A DNA stretch of 25,187 nt, taken from positions 1 to 25,187 of the forward strand of contig AUXH01000267.1 in NCBI GenBank assembly GCA_000482145.1, in the 5' to 3' direction. Every line of letters starts with the position of its first letter. The first letter of the stretch is position 1. The stretch is from Strigomonas culicis. Its lineage: Eukaryota; Euglenozoa; Kinetoplastea; Trypanosomatida; Trypanosomatidae. The notes beneath the pieces are model-generated. The model saw nothing but the letters and a program-made list of their open reading frames with translations. It did not search any database and had not been told where the DNA came from. The position numbers and the translations under genes are program-made. This document shows positions 1 to 8,065 of this stretch, in pieces.

Positions 1-79
1 AGCCGTGCCGCTCAGACCAAGCACTCGAAAGTCTTAATGTCAGATAACGCTGCGATGGTACGCACCGCGTCACAGCCAT
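1..79 (-). pseudogene. Frameshifted continuation of the LRR gene, running off the window edge
   Basis: Directly after the TGA that ends the 2242-80 reading frame, LRR-like coding continues in the next frame (motif LNGCDAVRTIAAL, matching the repeat consensus). It meets another stop near position 12-14, and the end of the LRR unit (GLSGTA) is then found in the third frame at the window edge. Each break is explained by one missing base: one near 80-84 and one near 21-26. This is the same LRR array decayed or mis-sequenced. The true 3' end lies outside the window, so I cannot say how many repeats follow. Confidence 0.7.
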
Positions 80-2242
80 TCAGTCCAAGTGTTTTATCAA
101 CCGGCAGCCAGCGAGCGGCTCGAGGTCCTCTACACCGGTGCCGCTGAGGTTCAGTGTCTCCAGGGCCCTCATACCAGACAGCGCTGCGATGCTACGCACC
201 GCACGGCAATCTGTCAATGCTAGATTCCTCATCGCGACACACCCCGTGAGCGGTGCCAGATCCTCCACAGACGTGCCACTCAGATCAAGCACCTGAAGGG
301 CTCCCATGCCAGACAGCGCTGCGATGCTACGGACAGCACGGCAATCCTTCAGTGCCAGATCCCTCATCGCGACACACCCCGTGAGCGGTGCTAGATCCTC
401 CACAGCCGTGCAACAGAGGTTCAGTGTCTCCAGACCACAAATCCCGACGAGCGGTTTAAGACTGCGTAGAGCACAGCAATCCTTCAGCCACAGATTCTTT
501 ATCAAATTGCAGCTACGAAGTGGTGAAAGGTCTACTACAGCGGTGCTGCCCAGGTCTAGTGACTCAAGCATGTGCATTCGCGAGAGCACAAATATGCTCC
601 GCACACTAAAGCAAAAGTTCAGTTTGAGGTTCTTCATTAACCGGCAACTCACTAACTGTGCAAGATCCTCCACACCTGTACCACTGAGGTCCAGTATCTC
701 AAGGGCCTCCATGCCAGACAGCGGCGCAACGCTGCGTACACGAGCACATTCGCTGAGTCTGAGCTCGCGCATCAGTCGACAGTCAACGAGTGGTGCAAGA
801 TCATGCACACGAGTGCCGCTGAGGTCCAGTATCTCAAGGGCCTCCATGCTAGCCAGTGCTGCGATGTTATGCACACCAATACATCCGCTGAGTCGAAGCT
901 CGCGCATCAGTCGACAGTCAACGAGTGGTGCAAGATCCTCCACACCTGTACCACTGAGGTCCAGCATCTCAAGGGCCTCCATGCCAGACAGCGGCGCAAC
1001 GCTGCGTACACGAGCACATTCGCTGAGTCTGAGCTCGCGCATCAGTCGACAGTCAACGAGTGGTGCAAGATCCTCCACACGAGTGCCAGAGAGATACAAT
1101 AGTTCTAGATTTATCATTCGCTGTAACACCTCTATACTAAGAACAGCTCTACATTTTGTAAGGTTTAATGTTTTTAACGCTGTGCATTTTCTAAGAGAAT
1201 TGAGATCTATCACACGTGTTTTGCCGAGATCAACATGCTTCAGATGCCTCGCTTCGCTTAGAACCTGCAAGTTTTTCACGTGCGTTCCATTCAGATTCAC
1301 TACTTCAAGCTGACGGAGATCCTTCGAGTCGGTGAATTCTATCAAATTATTGCATCGATGCAAATTGACTGTACGAAGCAAGGTGCAGTTCCCCAGCCCA
1401 GCGAGGCTCTTCACGCTGGAGTCGGACAAGTCGATGTGTCTCAACCTCGGTAGACCCTCAATGCCAGTTAGCACGTTTAGCCTCTGGCAAAAGCGGAACT
1501 TAATCACGTGCAAACGTTCGAGATGGCCACATTGGCGCAGCCATGTGAGGTCGCTTATATTGGTATAGCTCAAGTCCAGCTCCTCGAGGAGAGCAAACCG
1601 CTCCAATCCTTCGAGATGGAAGAGATTCTTGCACGCCGGTATGGCCAACTTGTGCAAGTGCACACACTTAGCGAGAGCCTCCAGTATATCTATGCACCTG
1701 TACGCGTCGCCGTCATCCATCCTCAGTTCCAGCAAGTGGGTGTAAAGGGGCACATTGGAAGAGAGTACAGGCGTGTCCGTGAGCAGCAAGTCCAGCACAC
1801 GGCGCACGCTGTGAGGCTTTCTTGTCTCCATGTGCTGAAGCTCGATGGCGCGTGGCTGTGTCATCTGTAGCCACCAGAGCATGTACTTCAGCCGCTTGAG
1901 ATCGTGCACGTTAATGGTACATAGAGGGTAGACGGGATGTGCTTCATCCCTCACAAAGTGCATCGCATGGGCTAAGCCCTTGGTGCCGACACACAGCACC
2001 TTGACCTCTCTTCTCCGTTTCATGAAGTTATTTTTTTCGTCTTCATTAATATATAGAGGTAGGTCTTCCACTCCATCATATCGGGTCTCCGTCACTTCGT
2101 CCACAGCACCGTGCAGCTCGCCCAAGGCACGGGCGTTGAGCGACGAGGCGAGCAGCGCATAAGGCACCTGCGGCATGTACTCGATGGCTAACTGCACACT
2201 CATCTCCATGAGGGGTGTCCACCAACCGGTGAGATCTGTCAT
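80..2242 (-). CDS. Large leucine-rich-repeat protein, ESAG8/LRRP-like, 720 residues as read
   Basis: The first ~165 residues have no motif I recognise. From about residue 170 to the end the protein is a solenoid of LRRs about 22-23 residues long. Two kinds alternate: a cysteine-containing unit (CRLMRELRLSECARVRSVAPL) and a unit of the form ALExLDLSGTxVEDLAPL. This regular, Cys-bearing style is seen in trypanosome LRR proteins such as the ESAG8/LRRP family, which act in protein-protein interaction. I see no signal peptide, membrane segment or RING finger, so the precise function is unknown. The start is the ATG at 2242; a weak acceptor lies about 65 bases upstream. The terminal TGA at 80-82 looks like a frameshift stop, because LRR coding continues in other frames. 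GC is lower than in the genes to the right. Functional gene, decaying family member and assembly error are all possible. Confidence 0.85.
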   Translation of the reverse strand: MTDLTGWWTPLMEMSVQLAIEYMPQVPYALLASSLNARALGELHGAVDEVTETRYDGVEDLPLYINEDEKNNFMKRRREVKVLCVGTKGLAHAMHFVRDEAHPVYPLCTINVHDLKRLKYMLWWLQMTQPRAIELQHMETRKPHSVRRVLDLLLTDTPVLSSNVPLYTHLLELRMDDGDAYRCIDILEALAKCVHLHKLAIPACKNLFHLEGLERFALLEELDLSYTNISDLTWLRQCGHLERLHVIKFRFCQRLNVLTGIEGLPRLRHIDLSDSSVKSLAGLGNCTLLRTVNLHRCNNLIEFTDSKDLRQLEVVNLNGTHVKNLQVLSEARHLKHVDLGKTRVIDLNSLRKCTALKTLNLTKCRAVLSIEVLQRMINLELLYLSGTRVEDLAPLVDCRLMRELRLSECARVRSVAPLSGMEALEMLDLSGTGVEDLAPLVDCRLMRELRLSGCIGVHNIAALASMEALEILDLSGTRVHDLAPLVDCRLMRELRLSECARVRSVAPLSGMEALEILDLSGTGVEDLAQLVSCRLMKNLKLNFCFSVRSIFVLSRMHMLESLDLGSTAVVDLSPLRSCNLIKNLWLKDCCALRSLKPLVGICGLETLNLCCTAVEDLAPLTGCVAMRDLALKDCRAVRSIAALSGMGALQVLDLSGTSVEDLAPLTGCVAMRNLALTDCRAVRSIAALSGMRALETLNLSGTGVEDLEPLAGCRLIKHLD
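661..1071 (-). repeat. Near-identical 135-base LRR modules inside the LRR gene
   Basis: Bases 661-801 and 931-1071 are almost identical; I find one mismatch by eye (position 695 against 965). They are offset by 270 bases, which is two units of 135 bases (45 residues, two LRRs). The unit between them (796-936) is more diverged but clearly related. The reading frame is kept because the unit is a multiple of three. This indicates recent tandem duplication or gene conversion within the array. Confidence 0.85.
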
Positions 2243-2308
2243 TTCTTAAAAATCAAAGGCTCAATCGATTGATAATGATATGCTAACTGTATGGATCTAA
2301 TAGATTCA

Positions 2309-2340
2309 CTCAAGATACAATAGTAGGGAATAAAAATGAG
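2309..2340 (-). promoter_or_regulatory. Possible spliced-leader acceptor for the LRR gene
   Basis: On the minus strand a T/C-rich stretch ends in CTTGAG about 67 bases before the start codon. The tract is short and interrupted by A and G, so this is the weakest acceptor assignment in the window. Confidence 0.3.
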
Positions 2341-3324
2341 ATGTTGTGTACTATATTTGCATACGCATGAAAATAGAATGATGGGTCAAGATACACTCCT
2401 CGTTACGCAAATTGAAGGTTACGCCACACCCTCTCATTCCACAATAAACGAAGGTATACCTATCACACCACCGAAATCGCATGGATGTACAAACCACAGT
2501 CCGAAATCAAAGCAGTATTTGCATGAGGAAAAGCGGTACGCAAAAAAGCACTATATAAATGAGCAAAAAAAAAGGAGGAAAAAAGGTGGGATGGAGAGTG
2601 AGAAAAACAGAACAAACTAACCCATTCGTGTTGCTATGCGAAAAGAAAAGGGTTCAGACTTCATATGAACAATAGAATCCTTCAATAATAATCAATAACA
2701 GACGTTGAGTTGCACGGAAAAAAAAAAAGCAGAAAGAGGTCTCTCTCTTCTGTAGTAAGTTACGTGAGGACAGAGTTTTTTTAAAAAAAAAGGGAGGTGC
2801 ATTTATTGAACCCACAAACAATGAGGCCGGTACTGAAAATAAAACCGTCGGGAAGTAGAATGCTGTGTATAACAACTGGATTGCGGCCCATGGTTACGGT
2901 CAGGGGGCAACTATTTCAGGAAGCACAACAGTGTTTCTTCTGTGCAGTGTTGCTGCTGCCAATGTGCAGACACAAATGCTTCTCTCGCGGTAGTCTGGTG
3001 GATACGCATGTGCATGGTGCCGCAATATGCTAGGATGATGTAGAACACCGTTCACAGTAAGCCTCCACCCGCTCACGCACTCTCACGACAGAGGCTGATG
3101 ACTTGTAGAAACGTTCTCTTGACGCTGTTTTGAACAATAGAGTATTGACCAGGCGAAAGAGTCCGCAGGCAGTCGCTCCAATTCTTCTGTTCTGACGTCA
3201 ACGGATAGAGCAATAAAACATGTGCAAACCGTGTGTTCTACCAGCGGGCTAGAGATTAAAGTAAGAAGGCATAGAAAGTCCGTCAGTTTTAGGAAAGAGC
3301 ATATTCGAATCTTTTTCTAGCACA

Positions 3325-3660
3325 ATGATATCCAACGAAAATAGAGAGAAAGAGAAAGAAAGAATTTTAGGAGAGAAGGGCAGTGCATTCCTTTTCCGAG
3401 TGAGTGTATTCATCATTTCATTTTCATTCCAGCGAGAGAATTACGTACCAAATAAACCATATAAAAAAATTGATTTTTCTGTTTATGAGTTTACCTTTAA
3501 CATCATTGATAAAATAGAGTATACTAATTCATGTACCTCATGCGATGTGAGAGAAAGAGGTACTTCTCTTCTCGAAACCCAAGGATCCCTGTCGTGGCAG
3601 GGTGCAGGAGTGAGTGGGATACGAAAAAAAAAGACTATCTCTATCGCAAAGAAGAGAAGG
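3325..3660. repeat. Diverged direct repeat, copy 1
   Basis: Shares ordered blocks with 3785-4080: a TTTTAGGAGAGA block, an ATTCC...GAGTGTRTT-CATC/TATCATT block, a TACTAATTC-GTAC-TCATGCGATGTG block, and GGTGCAGGRGTGAGTGGGA followed by an A-rich tail. The offset is 442 bases at the first block and 424 at the later ones. No coding potential is evident. The origin is unknown: it could be a tandem duplication of UTR sequence or a degenerate non-autonomous element. Confidence 0.6.
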
Positions 3661-3784
3661 ACCAAGCGATAAAAACACTCATGCAGAAATAAACAACACA
3701 CTTCACTGCCGTTCATACAGTATTCTCTTTGTCAACATTCATTCCCTTCTCCTCCGTTGATTCCATTTTACTCGCGAGCTCAAA

Positions 3785-4080
3785 AAAAAAGAAAAGAAAA
3801 AAACAATTTTAGGAGAGAGCAAAACGTTTCATTCCACATGAGTGTGTTTATCATTGATACATTTACAAGCGATTAAATATACTAAACTACCCTTTTGTAT
3901 TATTCTGTTGCTGTATTTTCTGTATGTAGATTACCAAAAAAACAAATTACTAATTCGTACTTCATGCGATGTGCGGAAAGGAGTCCTCTATCATTCCGAA
4001 GTACAATGATCCCTTTCCTCGAAAGGTGCAGGGGTGAGTGGGACAAATAATAGAAGAAGGAAAAATTCTGTTTAAAGTGA
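3785..4080. repeat. Diverged direct repeat, copy 2
   Basis: Second copy of the repeat described at 3325-3660, in the same orientation and block order. The clearest matches are TCATGCGATGTG (about 3962) and GGTGCAGGGGTGAGTGGGA (about 4025). Divergence between blocks is high, so the duplication is not recent. Confidence 0.6.
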
Positions 4081-4384
4081 AGAAGAACAGGTGAATGAAT
4101 ATTCTTTATCATGACATTCACGTCACGAACAAGAGCAAATCGTGCTCGCCTTCATTGCACTTCTTTCTTACTCTTTCTGTTCAAATCTTCTCTGCAGGCT
4201 CCAAAATATAAGTGTATGTAAAGCAATTGAAAGAGCAGATGTCTATAAATACTGATTGAAATAAATAATTGTTATTTCTTTACCGTGAAAAGGGGAAAAC
4301 AAAAACATCCACCATACAAAGTGAGTATCTACCAGTAGTATTGGAATAAAAAGAAATGAGAATAGCAATGTACTTTTACTCTAT

Positions 4385-5362
4385 TCAGAAATTATTCTTA
4401 TGGAACAAACCCACTATCTCCGAAGCGTACGTTATTATGCTATTATCTAAGCTTAGAGATTTTTCCGTAACTAGCCATTCTAACAATGGAAGAAAGTTCT
4501 CAGTTGCTGCACGTCGGAACGCAGTGTCCTTCGCTATCTCTTCGCTGTCGTCAACTCCTTCCACTGATTGTGTTTCACTACTATCTTCTCCCTCCGTGAT
4601 CATCTGTTCGCTGTCCTCCGCCATCTGTTCCTCTGGGGCCGGTGGTTCGATTCTACCCAATCCAACCGTGACAGTGACAGTGCCAGATTCCACCATGGAA
4701 TCTAAGAGGCACAGACGCACCGTCGCCAGAGTTGCGGAGCCACTCTCTCGATACTCAATCACAAGGTCGCCTTTGAAGCTATTTTTCGAACCGAAGAGGA
4801 ATTTGAATAGATACAAAACAAGATGATGGCTGCTCTTCATCGCAGGGGGGTCTGATTTCACGAACTGGCGACCCAATCGAACCATGAACGAGATTTCCGC
4901 GTCGCCCTGCACTGCTTTCTCTATGGCGCCAAAAAAAGATGTAAAAGCACTGTTACTGCTTTCACGAAAAGTATTTGTCCCACACTCAACTGTCACCACT
5001 GTCTCCACAGGCTGCTTCGCCTGGAGCGAGGGGAATCGGAGCTCCAGTGTCCACTTCATCGTAGCGCAGTTTTCGTAGCCGCACGCAGCCGCAACGTGCA
5101 TCGGGAGTGTCATTGGGCCATATCTGATAGAGTATAGTGACTCATTTGCCTCTTCCGTGGTCTGAATATCTAGACGATCCAGTGTGTCGAAGGACACCGA
5201 AACGTCCGCGATCAAGAGCATCTCGCAAACCAGAGAAAAATGTAGGCATCTAAGGGTTTTGATTCTTCTCACATAACAACCATGGCTACTGCCAACGGCA
5301 TCTGTAAAAACAATGCGCCCACTCTCCTGATGTACGAATAGCGGAGAAACAGGGTGCAGCAT
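4385..5362 (-). CDS. Truncated, diverged paralogue of the upstream dsRBD-like protein (325 residues)
   Basis: I do not recognise a named family. The protein aligns with the C-terminal two-thirds of the product at 7229-5853. Anchors are MKWTLELRFPSL (residues 102-113) against VKWTLEQMFPSM, then LVLYLFKFLFG against NVFRLFDHFFG, and GTVTVTV against GLTVTVATA. The last ~115 residues resemble a double-stranded-RNA-binding fold (helix, three strands, helix). However, an acidic insert of about 40 residues (237-275) separates the last strand from the final helix, and the usual basic pair at the helix start is gone (EIAKDTAFRRAA). The N-terminal region of the long paralogue has no counterpart here. 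It may be expressed, with a changed or lost nucleic-acid-binding role. A poly-pyrimidine/AG acceptor lies about 70 bases upstream. Confidence 0.7.
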   Translation of the reverse strand: MLHPVSPLFVHQESGRIVFTDAVGSSHGCYVRRIKTLRCLHFSLVCEMLLIADVSVSFDTLDRLDIQTTEEANESLYSIRYGPMTLPMHVAAACGYENCATMKWTLELRFPSLQAKQPVETVVTVECGTNTFRESSNSAFTSFFGAIEKAVQGDAEISFMVRLGRQFVKSDPPAMKSSHHLVLYLFKFLFGSKNSFKGDLVIEYRESGSATLATVRLCLLDSMVESGTVTVTVGLGRIEPPAPEEQMAEDSEQMITEGEDSSETQSVEGVDDSEEIAKDTAFRRAATENFLPLLEWLVTEKSLSLDNSIITYASEIVGLFHKNNF

Positions 5363-5852
5363 TGTATGAAGCCGATGTATGGTGAGGTACCAATAAAAAA
5401 AAAAAGATATAGTAAAAAAAAAAAGGTGAACTGGTGAAAAAAATAGGAACTATAAATAAAGGAAAAACTTGTTGCAAGCAGCGGGAGTGATGTGTACCTA
5501 TCGAGTATGGAACGCATTTTATTCATTTAAAAAGTTGTGATCTCAACCTAGTTACGACAGTTGTTGTTGTTGTTTTAATTATTTTCGTGTTCTTTTGTTG
5601 TTTTTTACAGAAAACATGACAAACTAAACAAAACTGAAAACTAACACTACCTGGAGCATCGCGGAAGCGTGAAGTAAAGCTATGTCTTCGCTCATTAAGC
5701 AACATTTTGTATGTATATCACATTTTGGATAACCGAGTGTGAAGTATGTAAAGAGAAAAAAAAACGCTCAAAAGAGAAAAACAAAGCGTTTTTGTGGTTT
5801 TAACTGTTGAAAGGTCTTCTCGTCTCAGAAAGAAAATAGTTTTAAAAAAGTG
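5363..5852. other. Spacer between the two dsRBD-like paralogues
   Basis: AT-rich with long A-runs (T-runs on the coding strand) near 5395-5425 and a (GTT)n-like stretch near 5558-5575. I found no coding remnant of the missing N-terminal region of the short paralogue in any minus-strand frame. Contents are probably the 3' UTR of the long paralogue and the 5' UTR of the short one. Confidence 0.6.
5431..5450 (-). promoter_or_regulatory. Candidate spliced-leader acceptor for the truncated paralogue
   Basis: The coding strand reads CCTATTTTTTT-CACCAG here, about 68 bases before the ATG. There is no further AG between this CAG and the start codon, which makes it the best candidate. Two more T-runs lie downstream of it, which is unusual. 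Confidence 0.45.
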
Positions 5853-7229
5853 TCAAATTGCTACAATTACCTTCGCATACTGAATAGAAACCATACTCCC
5901 TTCTGTCCTATCTGGTTCAGCTATCTGTGCGAACACCTCACGGAAGTTCCGCGCACCAGCCTGTCGAAGTGCGGCGTCCTGTGCGGCCTTTTTAGTCGTC
6001 CCAGTGGCGGTCGCGACGGTGACAGTAAGGCCGGGATGTTCAAGCGAGTAGCGCAGCTTCGCCGTCGTACTCCATGTGGTGTCCTCTTGTGTATCCTCGA
6101 GCACAAGGGCGCTCTCCCTGCCTTTCTGCACGCCGAAGAAGTGGTCAAAGAGGCGGAAAACATTTTCCTGACCGCTGTTCATCACCGCCGGCTTTAGTTG
6201 CACATACTCGAGCCACATGGCCTCCATGAAGTTAGAGCAGCCCTTTTCGCTCTCTGCCTTCAGCATGGCACCCACAAACGCGCTAACAACGCTGTCGTCA
6301 CCTACATTTTTGCAGACAGTAGTCCCATACCTGACCTCCACCTCGTAGGTGTCCGGTACCAACGCGTCCATCGAGGGGAACATCTGCTCCAGCGTCCACT
6401 TCACCTCGAGAGTCAACTCCTCGCCGAACGCGGCCGTAACCTGAGACGTGAGCGGCTCCGCAGTATCTGTGAAGTCGAACGGCGACTCTATCGCCTCCGC
6501 TGCGATGCTGTTATCGGAGCGCTGGAGTGTGCAGTAGTACGCCGTCCCGTCCGGGTACAGCATACTGACAGCGCGGAAAAAGGCAATCTGCTTGCACTTG
6601 AGCCCCTTGGGGGATGACTTGGTCTGCGTCACGTAGCGGCCTTTACGACCGCCAGTGGTGTCTCCTAAAAGAATGTACCTCTTCCCTTCCGTTACGGGTA
6701 GCGTGAAGGTGCAGTAACACAGTAGTGCTCCTTTCAAGCCTGTGAAAAGCAGTGATACATGCACACACGCATCAAGCTCGGATGGATGCATCGCAGTTTT
6801 GGTCGGAAGCATCTCGGTGCCGATGAAATAGCGAAGCAGATCGCCAATGGAACTGCATTGCGACACTTTGCGCAGCCGGGCCTCCCACTGGTCGGCGGTG
6901 TAGTCCGCCTGACGCTTGACATTGAACGCCAGTTGGGCTGTGGCAGATGGCTTCCCGGCAGACGCTGGTACTTGCTCTGGTGGTGGAGCAGTGAAGGTAT
7001 TCATCGCATCCGCAAAAATAAATTCATAGATCGGGTCGGTAGTGGTGTCGGCTTCTGTCTCTTCGCTGACGTTCGTAGCGGGGCGTGTAAGAAGAGTGTG
7101 CTGCGCTTCAGGCGAGAGTGTCGCGTCTGGTGCCACCTCTTCTTTGGGTAGAGGTGGTTCAGACTCTTTTGATTTCAAGAGTGGTATAAAAATTTCTTCC
7201 TGTGCGATCCATTCAGCGGTCAACTGCAC
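5853..7229 (-). CDS. 3' part of a frameshifted gene: protein with C-terminal dsRBD-like domain
   Basis: No named family is recognised. Read from the first open codon after the frame change, it gives about 460 residues. Residues 354-430 fit a double-stranded-RNA-binding domain: helix NVFRLFDHFFG, strands around ALVLEDT / TAKLRYS / LTVTVATA, then TGTTKKAAQDAALRQAG, where the KK-A--AA pattern is typical of the RNA-contacting second helix. Two weaker segments (about 126-225 and 272-326) also end in Lys- or Ala-rich helices and may be degenerate copies of the same fold. This frame has no ATG until residue 76 (near 7004) and overlaps the preceding reading frame by 10 bases. No splice acceptor separates them, so it is most likely the body of one gene of about 595 codons with the segment at 7220-7633. 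A paralogue follows at 5362-4385. Confidence 0.75.
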   Translation of the reverse strand: MQLTAEWIAQEEIFIPLLKSKESEPPLPKEEVAPDATLSPEAQHTLLTRPATNVSEETEADTTTDPIYEFIFADAMNTFTAPPPEQVPASAGKPSATAQLAFNVKRQADYTADQWEARLRKVSQCSSIGDLLRYFIGTEMLPTKTAMHPSELDACVHVSLLFTGLKGALLCYCTFTLPVTEGKRYILLGDTTGGRKGRYVTQTKSSPKGLKCKQIAFFRAVSMLYPDGTAYYCTLQRSDNSIAAEAIESPFDFTDTAEPLTSQVTAAFGEELTLEVKWTLEQMFPSMDALVPDTYEVEVRYGTTVCKNVGDDSVVSAFVGAMLKAESEKGCSNFMEAMWLEYVQLKPAVMNSGQENVFRLFDHFFGVQKGRESALVLEDTQEDTTWSTTAKLRYSLEHPGLTVTVATATGTTKKAAQDAALRQAGARNFREVFAQIAEPDRTEGSMVSIQYAKVIVAI

Positions 7230-7633
7230 GTTCTCATTTCATTTTGTTTGGATACGAGAGCATTATCACGCTTACGTTCATATACTTGGGAAGGATAGAA
7301 GTTCGTTAACAGTTCGTCAAACGTCTTTACCTGCTGATCCATTTCTTGCAGCCTGGTCATCTCCTTCTCCAAGTAAGAACCCCCATCGCGTGTCTTTTTC
7401 ATGCGCTCGGCCATGCGATCTCTGATGAAGACATGAGGCCCATGGAGAGATAGAACGACACTCAGGTAAGCAATGAACCGCTCAGAGTCTATAGGTCCAG
7501 ATTCTGTGAGAGCCTTGGAAAAATGAGCGTCCTCTTCCTCAAGATAGCGCTTCATGGAAGCGATGGATGCGCCGCCGTATGCTGCAAGCTTCTTGGTCAC
7601 CTCCACAGCAGCCGACACATTTGGCGGGCTCAT
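7220..7633 (-). CDS. 5' part of the same frameshifted gene (N-terminal 137 residues)
   Basis: Starts at the ATG at 7633 and is preceded by a very good poly-pyrimidine/AG acceptor about 75 bases upstream. The product is mostly helical and charged (for example YLEEEDAHFSKAL and ERMKKTRDGGSYLEKEMTRL), with no motif I recognise. It closes with a TGA ten bases inside the next frame. Going from this frame to the following one needs a shift of -1, equivalent to one missing A in the GAAATGAG context. Together with the absence of a second acceptor, this suggests the two frames were or are a single gene. A true short protein, a programmed -1 frameshift and a sequencing deletion remain alternatives. Confidence 0.65.
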   Translation of the reverse strand: MSPPNVSAAVEVTKKLAAYGGASIASMKRYLEEEDAHFSKALTESGPIDSERFIAYLSVVLSLHGPHVFIRDRMAERMKKTRDGGSYLEKEMTRLQEMDQQVKTFDELLTNFYPSQVYERKRDNALVSKQNEMRTCS

Positions 7634-8065
7634 TATGATATATTTTTTTGATCGTTAACGGAAAACAAAAGAACAGTTAGACTTCAAGCAAAATATGTTA
7701 AAAAAAACTAAGAGAGGGAGAGAGGAAACAAAAATGCCAAACGATAGAGCTCAAGCAGCAGTCGCACAAGACGCGCTAGAGAAAGGTGTCATGCAATGAC
7801 AGTCAGCGTGTGTATTGTATCGCCCACAAGAAGCAACACGCAAAGAGGATATCTCTACATCTCGAGACGACACACACTAGCTGCCCCGTATGGAGTGTGT
7901 GTGGAGGGTATGGGGGCAAACAACAACAAAAAGAAGAGCTCAAATCACAACCTAGTGCGAAAAAGTGTTTCTCATAAAAGCACTCGAGCTCTCTCCACTC
8001 GCAAGCGGTCACGGAGAGCGGGTGGAGGAGAGCCTGGCAGAAGCAACAAGATGTGCGCGGGAGGA
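7634..8065. other. Spacer between oligopeptidase B and the dsRBD-like gene
   Basis: Contains the 3' UTR of the oligopeptidase gene and the acceptor and short 5' UTR of the next gene. No further gene is visible. Base composition changes here from GC-rich (right) to AT-richer coding sequence (left). Confidence 0.6.
7708..7737 (-). promoter_or_regulatory. Spliced-leader acceptor for the long dsRBD-like gene
   Basis: The coding strand shows a nearly pure pyrimidine run (TTTCCTCTCTCCCTCTC) ending in TTAG about 75 bases before the ATG at 7633. This supports that ATG as the start of the whole gene. Confidence 0.75.

Larger units (their letters stand above)
2243..4384. other. AT-rich spacer of 2.1 kb without a credible gene
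   Basis: Only short, low-complexity reading frames occur on either strand and none resembles a protein. The spacer should contain the 3' UTR of the truncated dsRBD-like paralogue and the 5' UTR of the LRR gene. It holds a diverged direct repeat (about 3325-3660 and 3785-4080), many A-runs and a purine-rich stretch near 2560-2610. I find no tRNA B-box, no ingi/SIDER-type signature that I recognise and no transposase. Confidence 0.6.

Noticed and set aside
306..1313. Plus-strand Ser/Arg-rich open frame over the LRR gene
   Set aside because: Its repeats are the reverse complement of the LRR modules, so the repetition comes from the real gene.
2243..4384. Several 60-115 codon open frames on both strands of the long spacer
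   Set aside because: Low-complexity, no motif, no acceptor, and no similarity to each other beyond the DNA repeat.
7200..7260. Programmed -1 ribosomal frameshift
   Set aside because: The A-rich stretch does not form a slippery heptamer in the zero frame, and no obvious downstream hairpin is seen. A one-base deletion is simpler.
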